Assembly (NCBI RefSeq): GCF_006503695.1
Contig: NZ_SBIK01000013.1
Location: 1 to 64,000, forward strand
Length of the DNA stretch: 64,000 nt
Direction of reading: 5' to 3'
DNA from: Tepidiphilus succinatimandens
Lineage (GTDB): Bacteria > Pseudomonadota > Gammaproteobacteria > Burkholderiales > Rhodocyclaceae
Shown: piece by piece, positions 27,789 through 37,474 of the stretch
Layout: each line of letters opens with the position of its first letter
Numbering within the stretch: position 1 is the stretch's first letter
Program-made: the position numbers and the translations under genes
The notes under the pieces: generated by a model
What the model saw: only the letters and a program-made list of their open reading frames with translations
The model's database searches: none
Told to the model about the DNA's origin: nothing

Positions 27789-29204
27789 ATGACTTCGCGC
27801 GTATTGACCAACTGGAACCCGGAAGACCCGGTGTTCTGGCAACGGCAGGGCAGACGCATCGCGATCCGCAACCTGTGCATCTCCATTCCGGCCCTGTTAC
27901 TCGCCTTCGCCATCTGGATGGTATGGAGCGTGGTGATCGTAAATCTGCCGCACATCGGTTTTCACTTCACCACCAACCAGCTCTTCTGGCTCGCTTCGGT
28001 GCCCGGGATTTCCGGTGCAACGTTGCGCATCTTTTACTCCTTCATGGTCCCCATCTTCGGCGGGCGTCTGTGGACGGCGCTGTCGACCGCCTCGCTGGCG
28101 ATTCCGGCGCTGTGGATGGGCATTGCCGTACAGGATCCTTCCACCTCCTACGTGACCTTCTTGGTGATTGCGCTGCTGTGCGGCTTCGGCGGCGGCAACT
28201 TCGCCTCCAGCATGGCCAACATCAGCTTCTTCTTCCCCAAGTCGCTGCAGGGTACGGCGCTCGGGCTCAACGCCGGCTTGGGAAATCTCGGCGTGTCAGT
28301 GGCTCAGTTCGTCGTGCCGCTCGTCATCACTACCGCCGTGTTCGGAGCGCTCGGCGGCGGGCCGCAAACCTGGGTCAAAGGGGATGAGACGAAACTCATC
28401 TGGCTACAGAACGCAGGCTTCATCTGGGTGCCCTTCATCCTCGCCACGGTGATCGCGGCCTGGTTCGGCATGAACGACATCGCCTCGGCCAGAGCTTCCT
28501 TCGCCGAACAAGCTGTGATCTTCCGCCGCAAGCACAACTGGCTGATGTGTTGGCTCTATCTGGGCACCTTTGGCTCCTTCATCGGCTATTCGGCCGGATT
28601 CCCCATGCTCATCAAGACGCAGTTCCCCGGTGTCGACCCTCTGCAATATGCCTATCTCGGCCCGCTGGTGGGCGCCTCGAGCCGTCCGCTGGGCGGCTGG
28701 ATCGCCGATAAGGTCGGCGGTGCCCGCGTCACCTTCTGGAATTTCATTATCATGACCATCGCTGGGCTCGGTGTGCTCGTCTTCCTGCCCAAAGGCTCGG
28801 CCAATGCTTTCGCCCTGCCCTGGGGACCGACCGAAGGCAGTTTCGCCGGATTCTTCACCATGTTCATGCTGCTCTTCTTCACTTCCGGCATTGGCAACGG
28901 TTCCACATTCCGCATGATTCCAGTGATCTTCCGTACCCTGCACGAACGCTGGAGCGCCGGCCAAGGAGAGCAAGCCAAGGCACAGGCAATGCGAAACGCA
29001 AGCAAGGAGGCGGCGGCAGTGCTCGGCTTCACTTCAGCGGTGGCCGCCTATGGTGCCTTCTTTATCCCAAAATCCTATGGTACCTCCATCTACCTCACCG
29101 GCGGAGCCGAGGCTGCTCTATGGCTCTTCATCCTCTTCTACTTAACTTGCATCGTCGTGACTTGGTGGTTCTATTCGCGCAAGAACGCTGAGATTCCCTG
29201 CTGA
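27789..29204 (+). CDS. narK2: NarK2-type nitrate/nitrite antiporter
   Basis: A 471-residue major facilitator protein of the longer NarK2 group that exchanges nitrate for nitrite. An N-terminal cytoplasmic stretch (TNWNPEDPVFWQRQGRRIA) precedes the membrane segments. The nitrate signatures are GFGGGNFASSMANISFFFPK and TSGIGNGSTFRMIPVIF. It starts 18 nt after narK1 behind a CAGGAG and is followed 22 nt later by narG. In some bacteria these two porters are fused into one chain; here they are separate. Confidence 0.9.
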   Translation: MTSRVLTNWNPEDPVFWQRQGRRIAIRNLCISIPALLLAFAIWMVWSVVIVNLPHIGFHFTTNQLFWLASVPGISGATLRIFYSFMVPIFGGRLWTALSTASLAIPALWMGIAVQDPSTSYVTFLVIALLCGFGGGNFASSMANISFFFPKSLQGTALGLNAGLGNLGVSVAQFVVPLVITTAVFGALGGGPQTWVKGDETKLIWLQNAGFIWVPFILATVIAAWFGMNDIASARASFAEQAVIFRRKHNWLMCWLYLGTFGSFIGYSAGFPMLIKTQFPGVDPLQYAYLGPLVGASSRPLGGWIADKVGGARVTFWNFIIMTIAGLGVLVFLPKGSANAFALPWGPTEGSFAGFFTMFMLLFFTSGIGNGSTFRMIPVIFRTLHERWSAGQGEQAKAQAMRNASKEAAAVLGFTSAVAAYGAFFIPKSYGTSIYLTGGAEAALWLFILFYLTCIVVTWWFYSRKNAEIPC

Positions 29205-29226
29205 CCCCTGTTTTTCGGAGAAACCC

Positions 29227-32200
29227 ATGAGCCATTTTCTCGACCGACTGAAATATTTCACCCAAGAGCGCCCTGTCTTCGCCGACGGTCATGGCCAGGT
29301 GCGGGAGGAAGACCGGGCGTGGGAAGACGCCTACCGCATGCGTTGGCAGCACGACAAGATCGTGCGCTCGACCCATGGGGTCAATTGCACCGGTTCGTGC
29401 AGTTGGAAAATTTACGTGAAAGGCGGCATCGTCACCTGGGAGACCCAGCAGACCGACTATCCGCGCACACGGCCGGACATGCCCAACCACGAACCGCGCG
29501 GCTGTCCCCGCGGGGCGAGCTATTCGTGGTATCTCTATAGCGGCAACCGGCTGAAGTATCCCATGGTGCGCGGGCGGCTCATGAGGCTGTGGCGCGAGGC
29601 GCGGGAGAAGCTTGGTCCCGTGGAGGCCTGGGCGAGCATCGTCGAGGACCCGGTCAAGTCGCGGGCCTTCAAGTCGGTGCGCGGTCTCGGCGGATTCGTG
29701 CGGGCCACCTGGGACGAAGTGAACGAGATCATCGCCGCGGCCAACATCTATACGATCAAGAAATACGGCCCCGATCGCGTCGCTGGTTTTTCGCCGATCC
29801 CGGCCATGTCCATGGTCTCCTACGCCGCCGGCAGCCGTTATTTGTCGCTCATCGGCGGGGTGTGCCTGAGTTTCTACGATTGGTACTGCGACCTCCCCCC
29901 CTCCAGTCCTCAGACCTGGGGAGAGCAGACCGACGTACCGGAATCGGCAGATTGGTACAACTCGAGCTACCTCATCGCCTGGGGCTCGAACGTGCCACAA
30001 ACACGCACTCCCGATGCCCACTTCTTCACCGAGGTCCGTTACAAGGGAGCGAAGACCGTGGCCATCACTCCCGATTATTCGGAAGTGGCCAAACTCTGTG
30101 ACCTATGGCTGCCGGCAAAACAAGGTACCGATGCCGCCTTGGCGCTGGCCATGGGACACGTGATCCTCAAAGAGTTCCATCTTTCGGGCAAGAGCGAGTA
30201 TTTCCGCGACTACGCCCGGCGCTATACCGACCTGCCGTTCCTGGTGCTGCTCAAGAAGAAGGGGGAGAGCTACGTGGCGGACCGGCTGGTGCGGGCTTCC
30301 GACTTCGCCGGCAAGCTGGGGCAGGAGAACAACCCGGAATGGAAAACGGTGGCGTTCGACGAATCGAGCGGCGAGCTGGCAGTCCCCCTCGGCAGCATCG
30401 GCTTCCGCTGGGGCGAGTCGGGCAAGTGGAACCTAGAGCAGAAGGACGCCCGCACCGGCAACGATATCAGCGCCCGGCTCACGCTGCTGGGGTGGCATGA
30501 TGCGGTGGTGCCGGTGGCGTTCCCCTACTTCGGCGGGCGTCCCCACGAGCACTTCCCTCATAACCCGAACGACGAGGTGCTGCTGCGCAATCTCCCGGCG
30601 AAGCGGGTTGAGCTGGCCGACGGCGAGGCGCTGGTGGCCACGGTCTACGATCTCATGATGGCCAACTACGGCCTGGACCGGGGCCTCGGCGGCGCAAATG
30701 TGGCGACCTCCTACGACGACGACGTGCCCTACACGCCGGCATGGCAGGAGCGGATCACCGGCATCCCTCGCGACCGGGTGATCCAGGTGGCCCGGGAGTT
30801 CGCCGACAACGCCAACAAGACCCGGGGCAAGTCCATGATCATCATCGGCGCGGCCATGAACCACTGGTACCACATGGACATGAATTACCGAGCGGTCATC
30901 AACATGCTGGTGTTCTGCGGCTGCGTCGGACAGTCGGGGGGCGGCTGGGCCCACTACGTGGGCCAGGAGAAGCTGCGGCCCCAGACCGGTTGGACCGCGC
31001 TGGCGTTCGCCCTCGATTGGAACCGGCCGCCGCGACACATGAACTCCACGTCCTTCTTCTACGCCCACACCGACCAGTGGCGCTACGAGAAGCTCAAGGT
31101 GTCCGAGATCCTGTCGCCCCTCGCCAGCCCGGAGCAATACCGCGGCAGCCTCATCGATTTCAACGTGCGGGCCGAGCGCATGGGCTGGCTGCCCTCCGCT
31201 CCACAGCTTGCAGCGAATCCGCTGGAGGTCACCAAGGCTGCTGCAGCAGCGGGGATGGATCCCAAGGATTACGCGGTGAAGGCCCTTAAAGAAGGCAGCC
31301 TCAAGCTTTCCTGCGAGGACCCGGACAATCCGGTGAACTTCCCGAGGAACCTCTTCGTCTGGCGCTCCAACCTCCTGGGCTCTTCGGGCAAGGGGCACGA
31401 GTACTTCCTCAAGCATTTGCTGGGTACCCAGCACGGGGTGCAGGGCAAGGATCTGGGCCAGATGGACGAGGAAAAGCCGCAGGAAGTGGTGTGGCACGAC
31501 CAGGCGCCCGAAGGCAAGCTGGACCTGTTGGTGACCCTGGACTTCCGCATGTCCACCACCTGCCTGTATTCCGACATCGTGCTGCCCACCGCCACCTGGT
31601 ACGAGAAGAACGACCTCAACACTTCAGACATGCACCCCTTCATCCATCCCCTGTCGGCAGCGGTGGACCCGGCGTGGCAGGCCCGCAGCGACTGGGAGAT
31701 CTACAAGGGCATCGCCCGCAGGTTCTCCGAGCTGGCGGTGGGGCACCTGGAGGTGGAAAAGGACCTGGTGCTTACGCCGCTCCTGCACGACACGCCAGCG
31801 GAGCTGGCCCAGCCCTTGGAGGTCAAGGATTGGAAGAAGGGCGAGGCGGACCTGATCCCGGGGAAGACCGGGCCGCAAATGACGGTGGTGGAGCGGGACT
31901 ATCCCAATACCTACAAGAAATTCACCGCCCTGGGGCCCCTCATGGCCAGGTTAGGCAACGGCGGCAAGGGCATCGGCTGGAACACCGAGCAGGAGGTGAA
32001 AGGGCTGGCGGAGCTCAACTCCACGGTGGCCGAGGAGGGGGTGTCCAAGGGGCTGCCCCGGATCGAGAGCGACATCGACGCGGCGGAGGTGATCCTGTAC
32101 CTCGCCCCCGAAACCAACGGGGAAGTGGCGGTGAAGGCCTGGGAGGCCCTGTCCAAGATCACCGGACGCAACCACACCCATCTGGCTCGCGGCAGGGAGG

Positions 32201-32958
32201 AGGACAAGATCCGGTTCCGCGACATCCAGGCCCAGCCGCGCAAGATCATCTCCTCGCCCACTTGGTCCGGCCTGGAGAGCGAGCACGTGTCTTACAACGC
32301 CGGCTATACCAACGTGCACGAGCTGATTCCCTGGCGCACCCTCACCGGGCGCCAGCAGCTCTACCAGGACCATCCGTGGATGCGGGCTTTCGGCGAGGCG
32401 CTGGTCGCTTACAAGCCGCCCATCGACACCAAGACGGTGCGCGAGCTCCTGGGCAAGCGGGGCAATGGCCATCCCGAGGTGGTGCTCAACTTCATCACGC
32501 CCCACCAGAAGTGGGGCATCCACTCTACCTACACCGACAACCTGCTGATGCTGACCCTGTCTCGGGGCGGCCCCATCGTGTGGATCTCGGAGGCCGACGC
32601 CCGCAGGGCCGGCATCGAGGACAACGACTGGATCGAGGCCTACAACTTGAACGGGGCGCTCACCGCCCGGGCGGTGGTGTCCCAGCGGGTGCCGCAGGGC
32701 ATGGTCCTCATGTACCACGCCCAGGAGAAGATCGTGAACACCCCGGGTTCGGAAGTGACCGGCCTGCGGGGCGGCATCCACAACTCGGTGACTCGGGTGT
32801 GCCCCAAGCCCACCCACATGATCGGTGGCTACGCCCAGCAAAGCTACGGCTTCAACTACTACGGCACCGTGGGCTCTAACCGGGACGAGTTCATCATCGT
32901 GCGCAAGATGGCCAAGGTGGATTGGCTCGACCGGCCCCTTGCCGACGAAACCGCCTAA
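29227..32958 (+). CDS. narG: Respiratory nitrate reductase alpha subunit NarG
   Basis: A 1,243-residue cytoplasmic catalytic subunit of membrane-bound nitrate reductase, with bis-MGD and one Fe-S cluster. The cluster ligands lie in STHGVNCTGSCSWKIYVKGG with a later Cys in RGCPRGASYSW. The molybdenum-ligand Asp is in VPESADWYNSSYLIAWGSN. Length and C-terminus (GFNYYGTVGSNRDEF) are typical. No Tat signal is expected for this type. Base use changes within the gene: from about 30,240 to the end, A/T-ending codons become scarce and CGG arginine codons more frequent than in the first third or in narH. This may indicate a mosaic gene. Confidence 0.97.
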   Translation: MSHFLDRLKYFTQERPVFADGHGQVREEDRAWEDAYRMRWQHDKIVRSTHGVNCTGSCSWKIYVKGGIVTWETQQTDYPRTRPDMPNHEPRGCPRGASYSWYLYSGNRLKYPMVRGRLMRLWREAREKLGPVEAWASIVEDPVKSRAFKSVRGLGGFVRATWDEVNEIIAAANIYTIKKYGPDRVAGFSPIPAMSMVSYAAGSRYLSLIGGVCLSFYDWYCDLPPSSPQTWGEQTDVPESADWYNSSYLIAWGSNVPQTRTPDAHFFTEVRYKGAKTVAITPDYSEVAKLCDLWLPAKQGTDAALALAMGHVILKEFHLSGKSEYFRDYARRYTDLPFLVLLKKKGESYVADRLVRASDFAGKLGQENNPEWKTVAFDESSGELAVPLGSIGFRWGESGKWNLEQKDARTGNDISARLTLLGWHDAVVPVAFPYFGGRPHEHFPHNPNDEVLLRNLPAKRVELADGEALVATVYDLMMANYGLDRGLGGANVATSYDDDVPYTPAWQERITGIPRDRVIQVAREFADNANKTRGKSMIIIGAAMNHWYHMDMNYRAVINMLVFCGCVGQSGGGWAHYVGQEKLRPQTGWTALAFALDWNRPPRHMNSTSFFYAHTDQWRYEKLKVSEILSPLASPEQYRGSLIDFNVRAERMGWLPSAPQLAANPLEVTKAAAAAGMDPKDYAVKALKEGSLKLSCEDPDNPVNFPRNLFVWRSNLLGSSGKGHEYFLKHLLGTQHGVQGKDLGQMDEEKPQEVVWHDQAPEGKLDLLVTLDFRMSTTCLYSDIVLPTATWYEKNDLNTSDMHPFIHPLSAAVDPAWQARSDWEIYKGIARRFSELAVGHLEVEKDLVLTPLLHDTPAELAQPLEVKDWKKGEADLIPGKTGPQMTVVERDYPNTYKKFTALGPLMARLGNGGKGIGWNTEQEVKGLAELNSTVAEEGVSKGLPRIESDIDAAEVILYLAPETNGEVAVKAWEALSKITGRNHTHLARGREEDKIRFRDIQAQPRKIISSPTWSGLESEHVSYNAGYTNVHELIPWRTLTGRQQLYQDHPWMRAFGEALVAYKPPIDTKTVRELLGKRGNGHPEVVLNFITPHQKWGIHSTYTDNLLMLTLSRGGPIVWISEADARRAGIEDNDWIEAYNLNGALTARAVVSQRVPQGMVLMYHAQEKIVNTPGSEVTGLRGGIHNSVTRVCPKPTHMIGGYAQQSYGFNYYGTVGSNRDEFIIVRKMAKVDWLDRPLADETA

Positions 32959-32968
32959 GGAGATCTCC

Positions 32969-34489
32969 ATGAAAGTCAGAGCTCAGATCGGGATGGTGCT
33001 CAACCTAGACAAATGCATCGGTTGCCATACCTGTTCCGTCACGTGCAAGAACGTCTGGACCTCGAGGCCCGGTGTCGAATATGCCTGGTTCAACAACGTC
33101 GAGACCAAGCCCGGCGTCGGTTATCCCAAGGAATGGGAGAACCAGGACAAATGGCAAGGCGGCTGGAAGCTCGCCGAGGACGGCACACTTACGCCACGCA
33201 TCGGTGGGCGCCTGCGTGTGCTCGCATCACTGTTCGCCAACCCCAACCTGCCGGAGATCGACGACTACTACGAACCTTTCACCTTCGATTACGAGCACTT
33301 GCAACAGGCACCCCTGTCGCAGACCTCACCCGTGGCCCGACCGCGCTCGCTACTTACCGGCCAGCGCATGGAGAAGATCAAGGGAGGGCCGAACTGGGAA
33401 GAATTGCTCGGCGGTGAATTCAGCATCCGCGCTCGCGACCGGAATTTCGCTGCGGTCCAGAAAGAAATCTACGGGCAGTTCGAAAACACCTTCATGATGT
33501 ATTTGCCGCGCCTATGCGAACACTGCCTCAATCCTACCTGCGTTGCCTCCTGCCCCTCCGGCTCCATCTACAAGCGTGAGGAAGACGGGATCGTCCTCAT
33601 CGACCAGAACAAGTGCCGCGGCTGGCGCATGTGCATCTCCGGCTGTCCGTACAAGAAGATCTATTTCAACTGGCAGACGAGCAAGGCGGAGAAATGCATT
33701 TTCTGCTATCCGCGTATCGAATCAGGCCAGCCGACGGTGTGCTCCGAGACCTGCGTCGGCCGCATCCGCTATCTGGGCGTGCTGCTCTACGACGCCGACC
33801 GGATCAAGGAGGCCGCTAGTTCCGCCGAAAAGGATCTCTATCCAGCGCAGCTCGGTGTCTTCCTCGATCCCTTCGACCCCAAGGTGATCGAACAGTCCCG
33901 CGCCGACGGGATCCCCGACGACTGGATCCGCGCCGCCCAAGCTTCGCCCGTCTATAAGATGGCCGTGCAATGGCAAGTAGCACTCCCCCTGCATCCCGAA
34001 TACCGCACGCTACCGATGGTGTGGTACGTACCGCCGCTGTCTCCCATCCAGTCGGCCGCCAACAGCGGCCTGCTGCCGGACGATGGCCTGCTGCCAGACG
34101 TGTCGCGGCTGCGCATCCCGTTGCGCTATCTCGCCAACCTGCTCACCGCCGGCGATGTCGCCCCCGTGCAGCGCGCACTCGAGCGCCTGCTCGCCATGCG
34201 TGCCTACATGCGGGGCAAGACGGTCGAGGGCAAGGCCGATGCCGCGCTGCTGGAGCGTGTCACGCTCACCGAACCCCAGGTACAGGAGATGTACCGCATC
34301 CTTGCCATCGCGAATTACGAAGACCGTTTCGTGATCCCCACCACGCACCGCGAATACGCCGAGGATGCCTACGATCTGCGCGCTTCGTGCGGATTCAGCT
34401 TCGGCGACGGCTGTAGCGGCGGTCCCGACAAACCGAGCCTCTTCGGCGGGAAAAAACGGGTGATTCCTCTCAAGGAGATCAGCAAATGA
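32969..34489 (+). CDS. narH: Respiratory nitrate reductase beta subunit NarH
   Basis: A 506-residue electron-transfer subunit carrying four Fe-S clusters. Cysteine groups are CIGCHTCSVTCKNVW near the N-terminus, CEHCLNPTCVASCPSG, then CRGWRMCISGCPYKK, where the Trp replaces a Cys and marks the [3Fe-4S] cluster, and CIFCYPRIESGQPTVCSETC. It passes electrons from NarI haem to NarG. It starts 10 nt after narG behind AAGGAG and overlaps narJ by 4 nt. The C-terminal end (DPHR-type region replaced by FGGKKRVIPLKEISK) is normal. Confidence 0.97.
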   Translation: MKVRAQIGMVLNLDKCIGCHTCSVTCKNVWTSRPGVEYAWFNNVETKPGVGYPKEWENQDKWQGGWKLAEDGTLTPRIGGRLRVLASLFANPNLPEIDDYYEPFTFDYEHLQQAPLSQTSPVARPRSLLTGQRMEKIKGGPNWEELLGGEFSIRARDRNFAAVQKEIYGQFENTFMMYLPRLCEHCLNPTCVASCPSGSIYKREEDGIVLIDQNKCRGWRMCISGCPYKKIYFNWQTSKAEKCIFCYPRIESGQPTVCSETCVGRIRYLGVLLYDADRIKEAASSAEKDLYPAQLGVFLDPFDPKVIEQSRADGIPDDWIRAAQASPVYKMAVQWQVALPLHPEYRTLPMVWYVPPLSPIQSAANSGLLPDDGLLPDVSRLRIPLRYLANLLTAGDVAPVQRALERLLAMRAYMRGKTVEGKADAALLERVTLTEPQVQEMYRILAIANYEDRFVIPTTHREYAEDAYDLRASCGFSFGDGCSGGPDKPSLFGGKKRVIPLKEISK

Positions 34490-35154
34490 AAACCTATCGC
34501 GCACTCGCCGCCCTGCTCGATTACCCCGATGAAGCGCTCCTCGAGGCACTGCCCGAACTCGCCGAGACGATAGAGAGCGAAGCGATCGTGCCATCTGCCG
34601 AGCGGGCGCGGCTCCTTGCCTTCCTCGGCCAACTGCAAGGCAGCGATCTGATGGCCCTGCAGGAACACTATGTCGAGCTTTTCGATCGCAGCCGGGCATT
34701 GTCGCTGCACCTCTTCGAGCACATCCACGGCGAATCCCGGGATCGAGGTCAGGCGATGGTCGAACTCAAACAGATCTATGCCAGTAAAGGGCTCGAGCTC
34801 TCTGCCCGGGAACTGCCGGACTACCTGCCGGTGCTGCTCGAATACCTCTCGCTGTGCAAACCTCGAGAAGCCGCCAAGCTCTTGGGGGAAACTGCCCACG
34901 TGCTGGTCATGATCCACGCCGCACTTGCGCGTCGCCGAAGTTACTATACCAATGTATTCGCTGCGCTCCTGGCCGCCGCGGGCTTGGAGGCGCCGGAGGA
35001 AGAAATGGAAGCGACCTCGCCCGACGACACTCCCGAAGCGCTCGATGCCGCATGGGCCGAAACCCCCGCCTTCGGCCCACGAGCCGGTGCGGCACTCTGC
35101 GGTGCCCCTTCCAGCTGGCAATCGCCTTCCCCTCGTCCCCCCGCCGGTTGCTGA
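34486..35154 (+). CDS. narJ: Nitrate reductase assembly chaperone NarJ
   Basis: A 222-residue TorD/NarJ-family chaperone that holds apo-NarGH while the cofactor is inserted. The family core is LQEHYVELFDRSRALSLHLF (about residues 58-77), followed by EHIHGESRDRGQAMVEL and LPDYLPVLLEYLS. The start overlaps the narH stop. The last 40 residues are acidic and proline-rich, as in other NarJ proteins. Confidence 0.95.
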   Translation: MKTYRALAALLDYPDEALLEALPELAETIESEAIVPSAERARLLAFLGQLQGSDLMALQEHYVELFDRSRALSLHLFEHIHGESRDRGQAMVELKQIYASKGLELSARELPDYLPVLLEYLSLCKPREAAKLLGETAHVLVMIHAALARRRSYYTNVFAALLAAAGLEAPEEEMEATSPDDTPEALDAAWAETPAFGPRAGAALCGAPSSWQSPSPRPPAGC

Positions 35155-35175
35155 TCGCTCCTCAAGGAGAAGACC

Positions 35176-35880
35176 ATGAGCTCTCTACACCAATTCCTGT
35201 TCGGCACTTATCCTTATATCGCCTCGGCAATCTTCCTGTTCGGAAGCCTCGTGCGCTTCGATTATGCCCAATACACGTGGAAGAGCGACTCCTCGCAGCT
35301 GCTCAAACGCGGTCAATTGCGCTGGGGCAGCAACCTCTTCCACCTCGGCATCCTCTTTCTCTTTCTCGGCCACCTCGTCGGTCTGCTCACACCCCATTGG
35401 GTCTATGAACCCTTCCTCGAGCCAGCGCACAAGCAGCTGCTGGCGATGGTCTCTGGAGGAATCGCCGGGACGATGTGCATGATCGGGTTACTTCTTCTGA
35501 TCCATCGGCGCCTGACCGAGCCGCGCATCCGCGCCAACAGCAAGACGATGGACTTCGTCATCCTCTTCTGGATCCTCTTGACGCTCTCGCTGGGGCTCAC
35601 GAGCATCTACGTCTCGGCCGGGCATTCCGACGGCAGTGTGATGCTGGCGCTTTCCGACTGGGCACAGCGCATCGTCACCTTTCGTCCCGGGGCCGCTGCG
35701 GCAATCGCCGAAGCCCCATTCGTGTTCAAGCTTCACCTTTTCTGCGGCATGACGCTGTTCCTGCTCTTCCCCTTCTCCCGCCTCGTACACATCTGGAGCG
35801 GATTTGGCTCCGTCGCCTACCTCGTCCGCCCCTACCAGATCGTGCGCACCCGCCGCCTCGGTCGAGAGGAAACGCAGTGA
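35176..35880 (+). CDS. narI: Respiratory nitrate reductase gamma subunit NarI
   Basis: A 234-residue cytochrome b subunit with five membrane helices. It takes electrons from quinol and passes them to NarH. Candidate haem ligands are histidines in NLFHLGILFLFLGHLVGLLT (helix 2) and in FKLHLFCGMTLFLLFPFSRL with the following VHIWSG (helix 5). It starts 21 nt after narJ behind AAGGAG and ends the narGHJI operon just before a hairpin. Confidence 0.96.
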   Translation: MSSLHQFLFGTYPYIASAIFLFGSLVRFDYAQYTWKSDSSQLLKRGQLRWGSNLFHLGILFLFLGHLVGLLTPHWVYEPFLEPAHKQLLAMVSGGIAGTMCMIGLLLLIHRRLTEPRIRANSKTMDFVILFWILLTLSLGLTSIYVSAGHSDGSVMLALSDWAQRIVTFRPGAAAAIAEAPFVFKLHLFCGMTLFLLFPFSRLVHIWSGFGSVAYLVRPYQIVRTRRLGREETQ

Positions 35881-35891
35881 GCATTTCCTAT

Positions 35892-35912
35892 GCGAGGCGG
35901 TTTTCGCCTCGC
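35892..35912. terminator. Hairpin between convergent narI and moaC
   Basis: GCGAGGCG and CGCCTCGC form an 8-bp perfect stem around a GTTTT loop, 12 nt past the narI stop and immediately next to the moaC stop. Neither side has a T-tract, so it may be a weak or Rho-assisted bidirectional end point. Confidence 0.4.
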
Positions 35913-36392
<480 letters not shown>

Positions 36393-36447
36393 GACAACTC
36401 CCAAAACGCGATGTTCGTGACCCCACGATGATACAGGAGCCGCCGCG

Positions 36448-37458
36448 ATGGACACCCGAGCCCCGGCCACCCCGCCCCTGATCGACCGCTTCGGCCGACA
36501 CGTCACCTACGTGCGCCTGTCGGTGACGGACCGCTGCGACCTGCGCTGCGTCTACTGCATGAACGAGCAGATGACGTTCCTGCCCAAGGCGCGCATCCTC
36601 ACCTTGGAAGAGATGGCGCTGATCGGCCGCGCCTTCGTCGAGCTGGGCGTGACGAAACTGCGCATCACCGGAGGCGAGCCCCTGGTGCGGCAAAACGTGC
36701 TTTCGCTCTTCGCCGAACTGGGCAAACTCCCCGGTCTGAAGGAACTCACGCTCACGACCAATGGCTCCCAGCTCGCCCGCCACGCCGCCGCGCTGCGCGA
36801 GGCCGGCGTGCGCCGCATCAACGTGAGTCTCGACAGCCTGCGCCCCGAGCGCTTCCGCGCCATCTCGCGCGTGGGCAGCCTCGACAAGGTGCTCGAAGGA
36901 ATCGAAGCCGCCCGGCGCGCCGGATTCGAAGCGATCAAACTCAACGCCGTGCCGATGCGCGGCATCAACGACGACGAGATCCTCGATCTGGTCGAATTCG
37001 CCGCCGAGCGCGACTTCACTGTCTGTTTCATCGAGGAAATGCCGCTCGGCGAGATCGACGGGCACGATCGGCGCACGAGCTGCGTGCCCAGCGACGAAGT
37101 GCGCGCGCGCATCTCGGAGCGTTACACGCTGCTGCCCACCGTCGAGCACACCGGCGGCCCGGCGCGCTACGAGCGCATCGCCGAGACCGGCACCCTCGTC
37201 GGCTTCATTTCGCCGCACAGCCACAACTTCTGCGACAGCTGCAACCGCGTGCGCGTCACCACCGAAGGGCGGCTCCTGCTGTGCCTGGGGCAAGAGCACT
37301 CGGTCGACCTGCGCCGGGTGCTGCGTACCCACCCCGGAGCACTCGAACCGCTCAAGGAAGCCATCGTTGCCGCGATGGCGATCAAACCCAAGGGGCACGA
37401 GTTCGATCTCACCGCCAAGCCCGTCCTCTTCCGCCACATGAACGCCACCGGCGGCTGA
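36448..37458 (+). CDS. moaA: GTP 3',8-cyclase MoaA
   Basis: A 336-residue radical-SAM enzyme opening molybdenum cofactor synthesis from GTP. The radical-SAM cysteines are in CDLRCVYCMNEQM (CxxxCxxC). The C-terminal second cluster has CDSCNRVRVTTEGRLLLCLG. KLRITGGEPLVRQ is the SAM-binding GGEP motif. Unlike many MoaA proteins it does not end in a GG tail, but finishes NATGG, so the functional Gly-Gly is in fact present as the last two residues. It is followed by yqeC after 16 nt. Confidence 0.96.
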   Translation: MDTRAPATPPLIDRFGRHVTYVRLSVTDRCDLRCVYCMNEQMTFLPKARILTLEEMALIGRAFVELGVTKLRITGGEPLVRQNVLSLFAELGKLPGLKELTLTTNGSQLARHAAALREAGVRRINVSLDSLRPERFRAISRVGSLDKVLEGIEAARRAGFEAIKLNAVPMRGINDDEILDLVEFAAERDFTVCFIEEMPLGEIDGHDRRTSCVPSDEVRARISERYTLLPTVEHTGGPARYERIAETGTLVGFISPHSHNFCDSCNRVRVTTEGRLLLCLGQEHSVDLRRVLRTHPGALEPLKEAIVAAMAIKPKGHEFDLTAKPVLFRHMNATGG

Positions 37459-37474
37459 CGAAGGGGGATCTCCA

